The notes under the pieces were generated by a model. The model saw only the letters and a list, made by a program, of their open reading frames with translations, was not told the DNA's origin and searched no databases. From Cheilinus undulatus (lineage: Eukaryota; Chordata; Actinopteri; Labriformes; Labridae): a DNA stretch of 64,000 bases. Location of the stretch: the NCBI RefSeq assembly GCF_018320785.1, contig NC_054881.1, positions 22,320,275-22,384,274 of the forward strand, written 5' to 3'. Position numbers and translations under genes: made by a program. This document shows positions 1 through 10,800 of the stretch, in pieces (the stretch's first letter is position 1; every line of letters begins with the position of its first letter).

Positions 1-27
1 ATTTTTGCTACTTTTTTAAAAAAGGTT

Positions 28-186
28 TATTTTTGGCCTTTATTAGATAGGACAGTGGATAGAATCGGAAACACGGAAGACAGCGGGGAGAGACATGCAG
101 GAGATGGTGCCACGGGCCGGATTGGAACCCGGGTCGCCTGCGTACATGGCGTGCGCCTTGACCACTCGACAACCGGCGCGCCCCAG
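28..186 (-). repeat. tRNA-headed SINE copy (reverse orientation)
   Basis: Read on the minus strand, this starts with a tRNA-like head: a degenerate A box, then a B-box-like GGGTTCCAATCC. It runs into a tail ending in a pyrimidine-rich stretch and TCCTATCTAATAAAGG. The layout is that of a common teleost tRNA-derived SINE, and a related plus-strand copy lies at about 61,245-61,400. It is not a working tRNA gene, because the acceptor and anticodon stems do not form. Confidence 0.65.
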
Positions 187-745
187 ATTTTTGCTACTTT
201 AAACTATTTTTGCCAAAACACCTTTCTTCACCTTTCTACCCAGTGTTGCCACTTTATACCAACTTTATCAGTTTTTTTTTAACCTTCTTTAACAATTTTT
301 TCTACTTTTTAAACACATTTCCTTTTTTCCACTAATTCATATCACTCTTAAGCACTTTCCGTCACTATTTTTGCCTGTTTTCACAACTTTCTACCCATTT
401 TATATCTCTGTTGACCCATTTTTGCAACTTTTGACCCTTTCCCACAACTTTTTTATGCCCTTTTATCCACTTTTGCAACTTTCTATCTATTATTGCTGCT
501 ATTGGCCCATTTTTGGCACTATTAATCCCTTTTTGCCACTTTTTATAGCCAATTGTTGCCAATTTTACCTGCATTTTATTGTTTGTTATACCCTCTTTAT
601 TGACTTAAACTCATTTTCCACTTGTAACCCCTTTTCAGAAATTTTCTGTTGGTTTTTGAATCAATTTTTTTGCCATTTTGAGCCCAATTTTGCTATTTTT
701 AAAATCCCATTTCACTCCCTTTCCTACCCATTTTTGACACTTTGA
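187..745. repeat. Degenerate minisatellite, TTTTTGCCACTTT type
   Basis: About 550 bases of strongly strand-biased T/C-rich sequence built from imperfect, variably spaced copies of a motif close to CCCATTTTTGCCACTTTT. Open frames here on both strands are by-products of the composition. The same motif recurs as its reverse complement at about 25,490-26,010, so this is a dispersed minisatellite family. Confidence 0.6.
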
Positions 746-892
746 CCCATTAAATTATTTTATGAAAAGGGATTTATATTTTTAAGATGGCTATATACTA
801 CAGTATAAATAAAAACGTTAATTTGTTGGTTTTGATAAGAGTGGCTATTATTAAGGCTATATACACACAGTTAACACAGCTTTTTGCAACAG

Positions 893-949
893 ACCATGAT
901 TTTCCTGAGCTCCATAGTCCCCCCGTCTACCAACTACTTCTTTGACAAG
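893..949 (+). other. Possible orphan exon-like segment (unidentified)
   Basis: A 57-base segment of 19 in-frame codons follows TTTTTGCAACAG and ends in AAG before a perfect GTAAGTG donor. It includes an ATG in acceptable context. I do not recognise the peptide and found no partner exon, so this may be chance. Confidence 0.15.
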
Positions 950-1509
950 GTAAGTGTTGCTCTGTATTTATAATTTTCCTGTCTGTTTTAGCCAAGTTGT
1001 GTGCAGCTTGCTGTTAAAATAGGTGAGTCTTCGACTCTCAAGATCCTGGTACATGAGATATGGCGCACATACAGGCAGGCTGAAAGCCTTGACTCTTCAG
1101 CATGCATGCCAAAATCAAACTCAGGCTGCTAAAGTGTTGTTGTGCAGCAGCCATGCACCCAGCCTGAATCTGCAGTAAGGGTGCTGTCACATTAAGCACT
1201 TTATACTGTACCGAATCATCTTTGAACCCCAAAGTTCAGCTTTTTGGACAGTGTGAGTGCTCTGAGTGGTAAGACACAGTATGTACACTTCCTTGGTTTT
1301 GGCACAAATAGAGGAAGTGGACTGCAGCATTTTATACTTGTTCATGCATGTGCACAAGCATGGTTGTGACATAGACAAGTATCCTATAAATAAAACATAA
1401 CACACTCAACTTTTACACACTGAGTCTAATGCTGATACTTTACTATTAGATATTAAATTGTTAAAAAAAAAAAGGACAGTGAAGAAGATTCTGTGGCTCT
1501 TTTACTCCA

Positions 1510-1541
<32 letters not shown>

Positions 1542-1990
1542 CAAAACAAAACACCGGGTCTATCCACTCTTGACTGAGAGCTTTATAGGGGTATTTGCAC
1601 AAGCAGCACTGTGCAAAGTTGGAAAGAGAGAGTGCATCTTTTTCAATTCCATCCATTTTTATGTGGCTGTGAGTATGCATTTTGGTCTCTATCTAGTATG
1701 TTTGATATCCAGATAAAACACTAGCAAAGCACAGGCTTAGAAGTATGGAAGCCTGTTTCCGCCAGTAAAAAAAAAAAAAAGACTTCTTTTTTTCGTCATT
1801 TCAACTTTAATCTTGAAGGGCCCAGCATAATTTTTCCCTTTACCTGTGGCCCTAGTCCTCTTCTGTAAACAAAAACTTTCAGGCAAAGGCTTAATTGTCA
1901 AAGAAATGTATGGATAGAAGGATTTCCATTTAAAAAACTTAGTTTTGTTGTTTTTTGGCTGTTTTGGTCTTAGCAATTTTTTTCTGATAT
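950..1990. other. No gene seen; one AAAAC microsatellite
   Basis: AT-rich sequence with no exon I can support. The only clear feature is an (AAAAC)n array at about 1508-1552, which creates a Phe/Cys/Val-rich spurious frame on the minus strand. Confidence 0.6.
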
Positions 1991-1991
1991 A

Positions 1992-2590
1992 CACTGCTCA
2001 AAAAATACAAGGAACACTTAAAAAGAATACATCCCAGGTCTCAATGAATTAAATATTCCAGTTGAAAATCTTTATTCATTACATAGTGGAATGCTTTGAG
2101 AACAAAATGACAGAAGGACGATCAGTGGAAACCAAAATCATTAACCCATGGAAGACTGGATATAGATTCATACTCAAAATAAAAGTGGAAAAATCAGATC
2201 ACGGTCTGATCCAACTTAGTGAAATTCCTTATGACAGCTCAAAATGAGGCTCAGTAGTGTTTATGGCCTCCACGTGCCTGTATGCACTCCTTACAGTGTC
2301 TGGGCATGCTCCTGATGAGACGATGGACGATCTCCTGAAGGATCTCCTCCTAAAACTAGATCAGGGCATTAGTCAGCTGGTGGACAGTCCGTGGTGCAAC
2401 ATGGTGGCGTTGGATGGAACAAGACGTGATGTCCCAGAGGTGTCTGCTTGGATTCAGGTCTGAGGAACAAGCAGACAAGTAAATTCCTTCATCATGCAGG
2501 AACTGCTTACACACTCTAGCCACATGAGGTCGAGCATTGTCATGCATCAGAAGGAACCCAGGGTCAACTGCACCAGCTTGTAGAGGCTTG
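1992..2590 (-). mobile_element. Tc1-like DNA transposon, 3' part with transposase C-terminus
   Basis: It begins with CACTGCTCAAAAAAT followed by AAGGAACACTT, the terminal-repeat sequence of a widespread fish Tc1 family. On the minus strand an open frame (roughly 2,360-2,585) encodes the end of a DDE transposase, with FLLMHDNARPHVARV around the second catalytic Asp and SSDLNPSRHLWD in the D-L-N-P block. The usual Glu of NPIEHLW is replaced by Ser-Arg and the 5' half is absent, so the copy is dead. It runs directly into another repeat at about 2,590. Confidence 0.85.
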
Positions 2591-3213
2591 TAGTGTGAGT
2601 TGGTATGCACAATGGCTGCTGGTGGAGCGTTTAGCTTGGATGTAGCCACAGTGGCAGTTTTATCAGACCTAGACTGCATTTCTACACTGAAAGCTTTTAA
2701 TGACAAAAAAAATGTTTTCGCCCTTCTGGCAACCTATTTCAGCAGGAGTTTGCAATCGTTATGAGTGAGGTTTAGTTGTACTGTAAGCTAGCGTATATAA
2801 TGGCTACCACCGCAGTACTGATTAGCTGATTAGCTTGGATGTAGCCGTAGAAAAGTGGCAGTTTTATCAGATCTCGACCACGTGTCTTTAGTAAAACAAG
2901 AACAAAGATTCACACTGAAAGTTTTTACATGCAATAGACTTTGGCATGAATTTTAGCCACCGTCATGCTTTGCCTCCAAAGAGTAGCGCTCGCCTGTATA
3001 GCCTCTTAGCATTGGAGCTGTTCATGTCTTCTGCCACATCTTCTTGTCGCTCTGATTGGCTCATCATAAATGTGACAGAACGTACATCCAATCACCTTAG
3101 ATGTTTTTAAAGTCCTGCCCTTCCCAAATTCTTTCAATGGCAGGTTCCTAAACAAATGTGAAATACTTCGATACAATGGATATATGAAACACGCAATCTG
3201 ACGTGTAAGGTCA
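2591..3213 (-). mobile_element. MULE-like MITE family copy, degraded
   Basis: The right edge reads, on the minus strand, TGACCTTACACGTCAG, a diverged version of the terminal repeat of the better copies at 46,026-46,607 and 25,173-25,270. Inside are family modules: GTGACAGAACG plus a CCAATCA block, and two tandem copies of a stretch containing AGTGGCAGTTTTATCAGA (near 2,655 and 2,850). No coding capacity is visible. The left end is not clear. Confidence 0.55.
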
Positions 3214-3989
3214 CCGAGATACTGAGACAAAGCATGAGGTATAAAATCTCAAGAGCATTTTTGCAGATTTTCACCAAACTTTGAACAAATGTTCACCCTG
3301 ACTCAAGGATGAACTGATTAGATTTTTGGAGGTCAAATGTCAAGGCCTTTGCCTCATGCTCATCCCTTGCTCTCTAGTCAATACTGATGAAAGCAATACT
3401 ATCAGAGTGCACAAGGTTTTATTGCCAGGTTTGCTTCTGCATGTGAGTGAAAATACTTAAAATAACTCAAAACTAATATTTTCACTGCATCGAAAAAGTA
3501 GCTTAAATTCAAATTCATTAATCATTTATATTTGCTGTTCAAATATAAATCTTGGTTTAAAAATAGAATGAAAGCTTTATGCTCTTTCTGTCATGACATT
3601 ATTGGTAATCATAGTTATTAAATTGACGATATTTTCTGCTAAATCTGCAGCAACTTCACCCTTTAGAATGGAGAATAAAAAGAAAGTGGTCCTCCTGGTA
3701 GCCAAAGTGTCTCATCCCTGCTCTACATCATGTTTTTACTCATTAGAATTTTTCTTATGGATTCATCCTTTTGGGAGTCATTTAGAGAAATTCTCAATTT
3801 AATCTCACATCGTGGCTCATAAGGAGCAAATTCAGCACAAGCTCAGAGTCAGTGATGCTGGTGGATGACAGTGAGCTTCAAATCCTGCTGATACAACACT
3901 TTCTCCCTGAAAACAAAAACATGTCTGTCGCTATACACGACCAAGTGAACACCCCCTCCCCAGAGTCTGCCTGTGAGTAAGAAGGGGAG
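3214..3989. other. No gene seen
   Basis: AT-rich sequence with no exon, transposon end or simple array that I can support. Confidence 0.6.
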
Positions 3990-4620
3990 TAAAAGAAGTG
4001 AGAGAGAGAGAGAGAGACAGGTGGTCGGGCCGGTCTTTTCCTTGCCCTCCGCTCCTTTTTGAACTTTTCTTTCATTCTTCCAGTTCATTCTGTGCTTCTC
4101 TCCATAGCGCCAGTGACAAGGCGCTCCATTCACTGCCTCATTCTTCCACCCCTCCCCTCCTCCCTCCATCCCCGACCCCATCCCCTCCCCTCCCCGGCTC
4201 CTTTGTCTAGCTTGCTGGGGCCTGCTTTAGCTGCTATTCACCAGCCAGACGGACCGCCATTGACTGGACCCCCCTCCATCCTAACCCCCTCCCCATCCCT
4301 CCCCTCTGACAAACACCCTCACATACACATATGCACACAGCAACCTGGCCAGTCCCCACCCTATGCCCTGTATCAGGCAGCTGCTATGCTAATAGGGAGG
4401 AAGGGATAGATGGAGGAGAGACAGAGCAGCCAGCCTATAGTGAAGGGGCAGGGAGGGAGGGAGAGCAGGGAGAGTGACCCCGCTCCTCTATCTCCATAGC
4501 CATGCCAGAGCAGCAGCAGACCTCCTGTTACACAAAGGGAGTCCCCCGGCACCCTCCCTCCTCTCCTTCCCCTTCTCACCCCCTCCATCCCTCTGTTCCC
4601 TCTTTCTCATTCAAATCCAT
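3990..4620. other. Polypyrimidine/polypurine block with G-run potential
   Basis: The block starts with an (AG)n run at about 3,999-4,018. It then becomes strongly C/T-rich on the plus strand (about 4,140-4,330 and 4,540-4,600), so the minus strand carries many GGGG and GGGAGG tracts. It is much richer in GC than the flanks. Such tracts can form G-quadruplex or triplex DNA. The open frames across it look compositional. A link to a nearby promoter is possible but not shown. Confidence 0.45.
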
Positions 4621-5089
4621 TTTATACCCCAGTGGTAAAGGGAGCTGTAAGTGCAGTATGTAAAGTAACCTTACTCCTGCCCCGCGGGCGTAACAATTCA
4701 AACACAGAGAACAGCCTGTGAGTTTGTGTGAGTCCATTCCCCTGCTTTGTTTAGGACTGCAGCCCATACCTCCACACAAACACAACTGACACCTGTCCTT
4801 GAGTTGAGTTGCATCTCTGACTTAAGAGATGAGCAGTCTTCTTCAACATCCCTATCACGGTTTCATATTAAAGACTGTTTATTAAAGAAAGGTATGTGGA
4901 GTCATTATTGATGCAAAACTCAAGAGCACATTTGAACTTTTTGAGAACATGACTTAGTGGTTTTGGGTTCAGATTTTTTTCAGTTTTCTATTAAAACTTG
5001 CCTTTGAGCTCAAAACAACTTACAGGTGCTAAGATTTCCCTGTACTCAAAATGTCTGCTTGTTCTTAAATCTTTAGTTGCTCTTTCGTA

Positions 5090-5675
5090 GCTTGCAGAGA
5101 AAGTTTTGTATGTGCACGGATAAAGCTTTGAGTGCACAGCAAAAGTTTCATAATGTGTGCACATAATTTAGAATTACGCAGTAAATGTTTCAAGCGTGCA
5201 CAGAAAGTTTTGTATGTGCACAGAGAATTTTTGGTACATGCACGCAGAAAAGTTTTGGTCATGCGCTGAGAAAATTTCATACGTTTACAGACAAAGCTTT
5301 GTTGGCAGAGAACGTTTTTTGCGTGCGCAAAGAAAATGTGATTCGTGTGAAGGAAAAGTTTCATATGTTTGTGAGAAATTTTAAGCACGCAGAAAAAATT
5401 TAGTACGTTTGCAGACAAAATGTACTTTTGAAGACAAAATTTCTTATGCTTGCTGACAAAATTTCCTACGTATGCAGACACAATTACCTATGTTTGTAGA
5501 ACAAATTTCGTACGTTTGCAGACAAAATGTCGTACATATGCAGAAAAAATTTTGTATGTTAGCAAAGAAAGTTTCATACATTTGCACACATAATTTCTTA
5601 TGTTTTCAGTCACAGTTTCTTCCGTTTGCAGACAAAATTTCTTACATTTGCAGACAAAGTTTCACATGTGCAACA
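5090..5675. repeat. Degenerate minisatellite, 22-24 bp unit
   Basis: About 25 imperfect head-to-tail copies of a unit close to GTTTGCAGACAAAATTTC, each usually carrying a purine-rich GCAGA(C/G)AAA core followed by a TTTC and CATACGT variant. Copies are most alike at about 5,400-5,660 and fade to the left. The long frames on both strands come from a period near a multiple of three in places, and are not genes. Confidence 0.75.
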
Positions 5676-7657
5676 CCAATACCTATTTTAGTTTCACTAT
5701 ACTTGATGCTGAAACTATACTTGAAATTGACAACCACACTGGTTCGATTCTTGATCTGTAAAGGAGGATGTCCACAAGAGATGGCCACATTTGGAAGTGA
5801 CGCTGTATTTACAACCTTAAGATAAAACATTAAAAATACTTTACAATAAAGTGGATTTTATTCATTTATAAATTACTGTTTTGTCAATATTCAACCTATT
5901 TGATATTTGACATTTATTTGATCACACAGTGTGCTCATGCAAACTATACATGTTTATCTGTGGCCATTTCATTTTTGTATTTATGCTGGACATTAAGTTC
6001 ACTCAAAACACTGATAGGTTCACAGAGGAACTGTATTTTTTTAACTGACCATTAAATCTGATGCTATAAAGTCCCCACAGTGACATGTAAAAGTTAGTAG
6101 CTCTACTGTAAAGACCAAAAAGAAGTTTAGCGTCATACGTTTGTCATGTTGAAAATCACATTGCCAAAAAAAGGGTATGCATTGGCTTCACTCTTAGCAA
6201 CACAGCTGCTCAGTCAGGCTGAGTCACAAAACATTCTGCAACACCACTGTCTGCTCGATTGGGAACGGATAAAAGCAGGAGAAAATCTGACTTATATCTG
6301 CGTAAATTAGTATATTTGGACTGGACCGAGATCCATACTGTCCCCTAAAGGCACAGTGGGCCATTGACATTGATAAGTGGTCTTAAATTTGGTTTCCTGA
6401 CATTACATGGACCTGATTTCAAGCACACAAAGTAGGAGACCACATCAGCTTAGTTCATCAGTGATTAATGTGAAACTGAATTAACATCAGAGTCTTGTCA
6501 ATTTGAAGCTTAAGATCAGTTGTTTCTCTGTTTTTAGTGATTCATTTACTTCTTTTATCCAAGCTTATCTGTAAAACATTGCTCTGTGAAAGTTAAATCA
6601 CTTTGTAAAATCTGTAAAAAGGGAGTATTTCAAAATGAAATTGATGTACGCCAGCTGTCCTTCTTAACCTAGTTTGAAGTTAGCACCACTGAAACCTTCA
6701 TTTTATTAATTTATTAATCTGTCATCAATTTTTTTGGCCTTTTCTGTTATAAAACGGTGTGTTAATCATACATGGTGGAACAATATTTACAGCTATAAAA
6801 TATCATCCATTGTCACTATACTTCGTCACTTGTCACCAAAGTAATCACTCACTCATAAACTTTGTTGTGAAAATTAAATTTCTTTAGCTGTCTTATAAAT
6901 AAAGGCAAAATCAAGAACATTAAGAAATAAGGCTTCTTCTGCTGGCTGATCTGAAGCATTTTGTTTGACACCTGCTTCGCTGCTGCTATTTTAGACATTT
7001 AAAAAGTTGAATACAGACCTGCTTTTATTTTTAAGGAACTTAAGGGCGATCAAAGATTGTGACTTGAACTTAACCATGGAAAAAGGAATTTGTTATGGAC
7101 TGAAAAGAAAAAAAGGGAACATTAAAAAGGTAAATGTTTGAAATCACAATGTGCAGGAGGCTAATGACACGTCCACTGAGCTGTCAGTGAGTTTTTAAAG
7201 TGAAATGAGATTCAAGCGCAGTGGTGGACTTTTTTTCATCGCTGTTGCTGCATGGAGACACTGCCTGAAAGGGGCAATAAATCACATGATTTTAAATTGA
7301 ATGCACTAATTATGAACATTATCTAATCATGCTTAATACATAAACTCTGGCAGCCCCAGAAAAAAAGGCAATAACCGTTGTACAATTGAAGTCTGTAAAA
7401 CATAACATTAATGAAAACAGATGCTTTTATTTTATGGCCTTCAATTGAAAATGTAGAAAAAATTCTGAGAAATGTTTTACATATTAACAGAACTTTTTTT
7501 CTTTTTGTGAAACTTACAAAAAGCTTTGGTAGTTGAGTTTTTTTTACTTTAAACAGGTTTAATATGATACTTTAACAGTAAAGGTATGTTTGTGTCAGCA
7601 GCTTTTCCTAGTTGAGTGTATGTCTCTTGTTATGCTGTGTTTGGGTGGATGGGGGGG

Positions 7658-7661
<4 letters not shown>
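5676..7661. other. Gene-free stretch with a CNE-like segment near 7.25-7.35 kb
   Basis: No exon is visible. Most of it is plain AT-rich DNA. About 7,255-7,345 stands out as repeat-free and dense in TAAT, ATAAATCA and CATAAA type motifs, flanked by balanced GC. That texture is typical of vertebrate conserved non-coding elements, but conservation cannot be tested here. Confidence 0.35.
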
Positions 7662-7715
<54 letters not shown>

Positions 7716-7964
7716 CCTCCTGTTCTGTTATTTACCCCTGTGCAGTGTGACCCTGTGCCCCATCAGGGAGGCACGTCCCATTTGACATCTGCCTGTTTGC
7801 AGGGGAGGGGGGTGTACAAAGGGTGGGGTGCCCATATGGAGCTTCAACACCCCCCTCACCACCAACACCGCCACCTGACCCAGCCTTACACACACACACA
7901 CACACTAACACACACATGCACACAATTCCAGCACCACATCTCCTTCTGCCTTCACCCTTTGTTC

Positions 7965-7999
<35 letters not shown>
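7662..7999. repeat. Microsatellites (CT)n, (CA)n and (GT)n
   Basis: A pure (CT)25 run (7,662-7,711) is followed by a GC-richer spacer, then (CA)n-rich sequence (about 7,888-7,920) and a (GT)n run (about 7,969-7,999). The CA and GT runs are complementary and about 50 bases apart, so they could pair as a hairpin. Large open frames across the region are microsatellite artefacts. Confidence 0.9.
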
Positions 8000-8000
<1 letters not shown>

Positions 8001-8555
8001 ATGCGTGGTTATGTGTGTGTGATGGATATGTCGTACCATTCTGGCACACATACCTGTAGTGAGCCAGGCTGAGAGACTGAATGCTGTGGTGGTATTCAGT
8101 AGCTAACATGGATGGATTATAGAATTTCTACATATTTATAAATGTAATTTTTAATTTAACATAATTTTACCTACCAATCTGTTAATACTGAAGTGAAAAC
8201 ATTTAATTTTAATCTTTAAGTTTTAGTTAAAAAAGATTAGACGAAGCTCAGTTTCAGCCAATAAAGCTTATTGGATTTAGATAGATATAGATTTGCCAAC
8301 CAAAGAGGGGGGCAATGTTTAATCTAGTCAGCTAGCCCCACACATGAGTTGTTTTTATTTATAAGCTATGGCCCGGAACAGTTAGCTTTTATGTTAGCTA
8401 CCCTCTTTCTCAGAACTCGTACTCAGAAGCAGTGTATTACTTGCAAACTCAAAACCTCAAAGACTTGAGGTATGAACGATGGACATTTAGCAAGCTTCAT
8501 AGATACTATATTGGTGACCTAGCTGATTATCGTCCTGTTAGTATGCTAGTGCCCT

Positions 8556-8705
8556 AGCTTACATTAGCATCCGCTAGCTTACGTGCTGTAAGCAATGGCA
8601 ACACATTTCAATCAAGACAATGGTGTTTAAGGCAGCATAACTTAGCTAGCTTACATTAGCATCCGCTTGCTAATGTGCTGTTTGCAATGGAAGCACATAC
8701 AGTTA
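8556..8705. repeat. Tandem duplication, period about 92 bp
   Basis: AGCTTACATTAGCATCCGC occurs at 8,556 and again at 8,648. It is followed both times by a diverged GTGCTGT..GCAATGG..CACAT block. This is one duplication of a GCTAGC-rich segment. Confidence 0.65.
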
Positions 8706-8801
8706 AGACGAGGGGGGGCAAAATAAGTTAACTGTCTTTAAGCAAATAATGTAAATATAAAATACAAGTTACATGAATTCAATAATGACTGTAAAAGGCC
8801 A

Positions 8802-9217
8802 TAACCTTGCAGAGCAGATGGATTTGCCCGTTTCCATGTTTCTCACTGGCAAATCCATCTTGCAAAGCTCCCTCCCTCCCTCTCTGAACCGTGTGGGCCC
8901 GGTTAGAAAGTGACAGGACCAATCAGCGACGAGGGGCAGTACTTTCTGACGAGCAGTCATGACGTATGCAAGCAGCGAGAAGAGGCTGGTGCAGATATGA
9001 CGAGGAAATTAGCGTGGATGCTGCTGAAGCGTCAGTTCTATCAGAAGTTGACATTTCTTCGTTAAAAGAAGAACAAAGAACAGCATCGAGTTGTTTTCCT
9101 TCAAAAACGACAAAAGTCGTATACTAACATGTCTACAGTTGCCATGGTTCACGCTATGGAATTTACTCCTAGCAAGGGGCTACGTCACGTGTGTTGTTGC
9201 TCTGATTGGCCCATAAG
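8802..9217 (-). mobile_element. MULE-like MITE family copy, truncated
   Basis: It starts with TAACCTTGCAGAGCAGATGG, the terminal repeat of the family, then CTCACTGGCAAATCCATCTTGCAAAG as in the full copy at 46 kb. It continues through the GACAGGACCAATCAGCG and GTTGTTGCTCTGATTGGCCC blocks and stops there, without the opposite terminal repeat. It lies in reverse orientation to the 46-kb copy. Confidence 0.75.
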
Positions 9218-10279
9218 ATGTTTTCTATTTAACACAACAAAACAGAATAATAGCATATACAATAAATAGGGTTAAGTATTTTGCTGTAAATAGGTTTATA
9301 AGTAGACAGCCAAACAAGGGAGATTTATAGTTATTTTGTACAGTTCCCAGTTAGATATCGCTATCATTGTGCCAAAACCTTGAATCTCCATTTTTCATAA
9401 CTTGAAAATCAGTGCTACTGGTCTTTCTTTTCATTTGTCAGTGGGTTTAAACCACTTTTAAGCAGTAAAATCTGTTAAAAAGATGCTGACTATGGCCATT
9501 CAGTGTTAAATTAATTGAAAATACAGTGTTTTTTTCATTCCCTGAAAAGTGGTGATTTTGGAGATATGAGGTTTTGGCCAGCCACAATATGGAAGAACTG
9601 GGCCAGCTGGTCATTATTTCAAGTAGGTAGTGATAATTCAAATAGCTTCAATCTATCTGATAGTCATAGATATGAGATTTTTACCTAATATAGCCTACTT
9701 GTCCTGCTGTCCTTATGTGCAGCATGGGAGCAACAATTACCCTGTATGGATTATCCTCCTACACAATGATTCAGTGTGCAGGATGCACAATGAATGGGCT
9801 GGCCGCAGGGCTGGATCTAGGCTAACGAGCTCGGAGAAGTTTAAATGGCTCTGTGTAACACTGACAAAACTGTGGCTGATACTGCACAGCACTTTCTCTG
9901 TCAAGGCCCACCACCTTTGTCTGACAGGCTGTGTACCATAATACCTCTTGTTAAAGGGCTTACAGTGAATTAGGTTGTTAGGACATATTGTGGCACAGCT
10001 GTTGTAGCTATTTTTTTTGATTACAGTAAAGAAATTAGGGTTCAGCTGGATTAGGAAATTAATCTCCATATGTGCTGGTGAATGAATTGTTGCTCTCTTG
10101 CTTTGAAAGAATGCAGGAGGGTTAATGAGAACACATCCCATCTGTTATGTAGGTCAGTTGCAGGTGAGTAGCAACAATCCAACACTGAAATTGTTCTAAA
10201 GTGTTGTCTAATGTCAGCACTGCATACGATTCCTACTTAGTACCAAACAGAGATTAAAACGGCCTCTCAAGTTTCAGTA
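9218..10279. other. No gene seen; balanced-GC unique stretch at 9.70-9.97 kb
   Basis: No exon or recognised repeat. About 9,700-9,970 is unique-looking, less AT-rich than its surroundings, and could be a regulatory element. I see no coding frame with splice sites. Confidence 0.4.
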
Positions 10280-10800
10280 ATGGAGCTATAAAAGTTGCAG
10301 TTTCAGCACTTGAGCTCATGGCAATGGCTGTCACCAGTGTATTATAAGTTTTGATGAAGCTGTAGTATAGTAGCAATTTCATCAGAACTGGACCATTTCT
10401 TCATGAAGTCAAGAGCAAAGAACAGTACTGAAAACTTTTCATGGCTAGAAAGGTATTTTTGCTCTTCTCCTGACCTGCTTCAGCATGACTTTGCGATTGT
10501 TGTCGAGTGAGTCTGAATGTAAAATGGCTGCCACCAGGGAGCGACTTGCTCAGTGTATCCACAGTGGCAGTTTAACAGAACTGGACTTCATTTATTCAAA
10601 CAAGAACAAAGAGCTGCACTAAAAGCTTTTCATGATGGAAAACCAACCTGCATCAGCATGAGTTTGCAATCATTAGTGGGGTTAACTTGTACTGTAAGCA
10701 GGTGTATAGCTGCTGCCAGGGTAGCAATTAGCTTGGATGTAGCTGTAGAAAAGTGGCAGTTTTATCAGAAATGGGCCTCATTATCCCTAATGATCTCTGC
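10280..10800. repeat. Tandem internal modules of the MULE-like MITE family
   Basis: Two to three diverged copies of a module of roughly 200 bases, each with AGTGGCAGTTT.ATCAGAA, then an AAGAACAAAGA.C.GCACT..AAA.CTTTTCATG block, then TTTGCAATCATT. The same modules occur at 2,650-2,960. No terminal repeats were found, so this is an internal fragment. Confidence 0.5.

Noticed and set aside
365-745. Phe/Cys/Leu-rich 124-codon frame
   Set aside because: Composition of the TTTTTGCCACTTT array explains it; the opposite strand is open too.
3849-4785. Several Pro/Ser- and Gly/Glu-rich frames
   Set aside because: Pyrimidine/purine strand bias leaves few stops. No similarity recognised, no splice signals.
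5065-5825. 138- and 117-codon frames on opposite strands
   Set aside because: They lie in a degenerate minisatellite. The Cys/Lys/Phe-rich repeats follow the DNA unit, not protein selection.
7590-8109. Overlapping long open frames on both strands
   Set aside because: They are produced by (CT)n, (CA)n and (GT)n microsatellites; no domain, no splice context.
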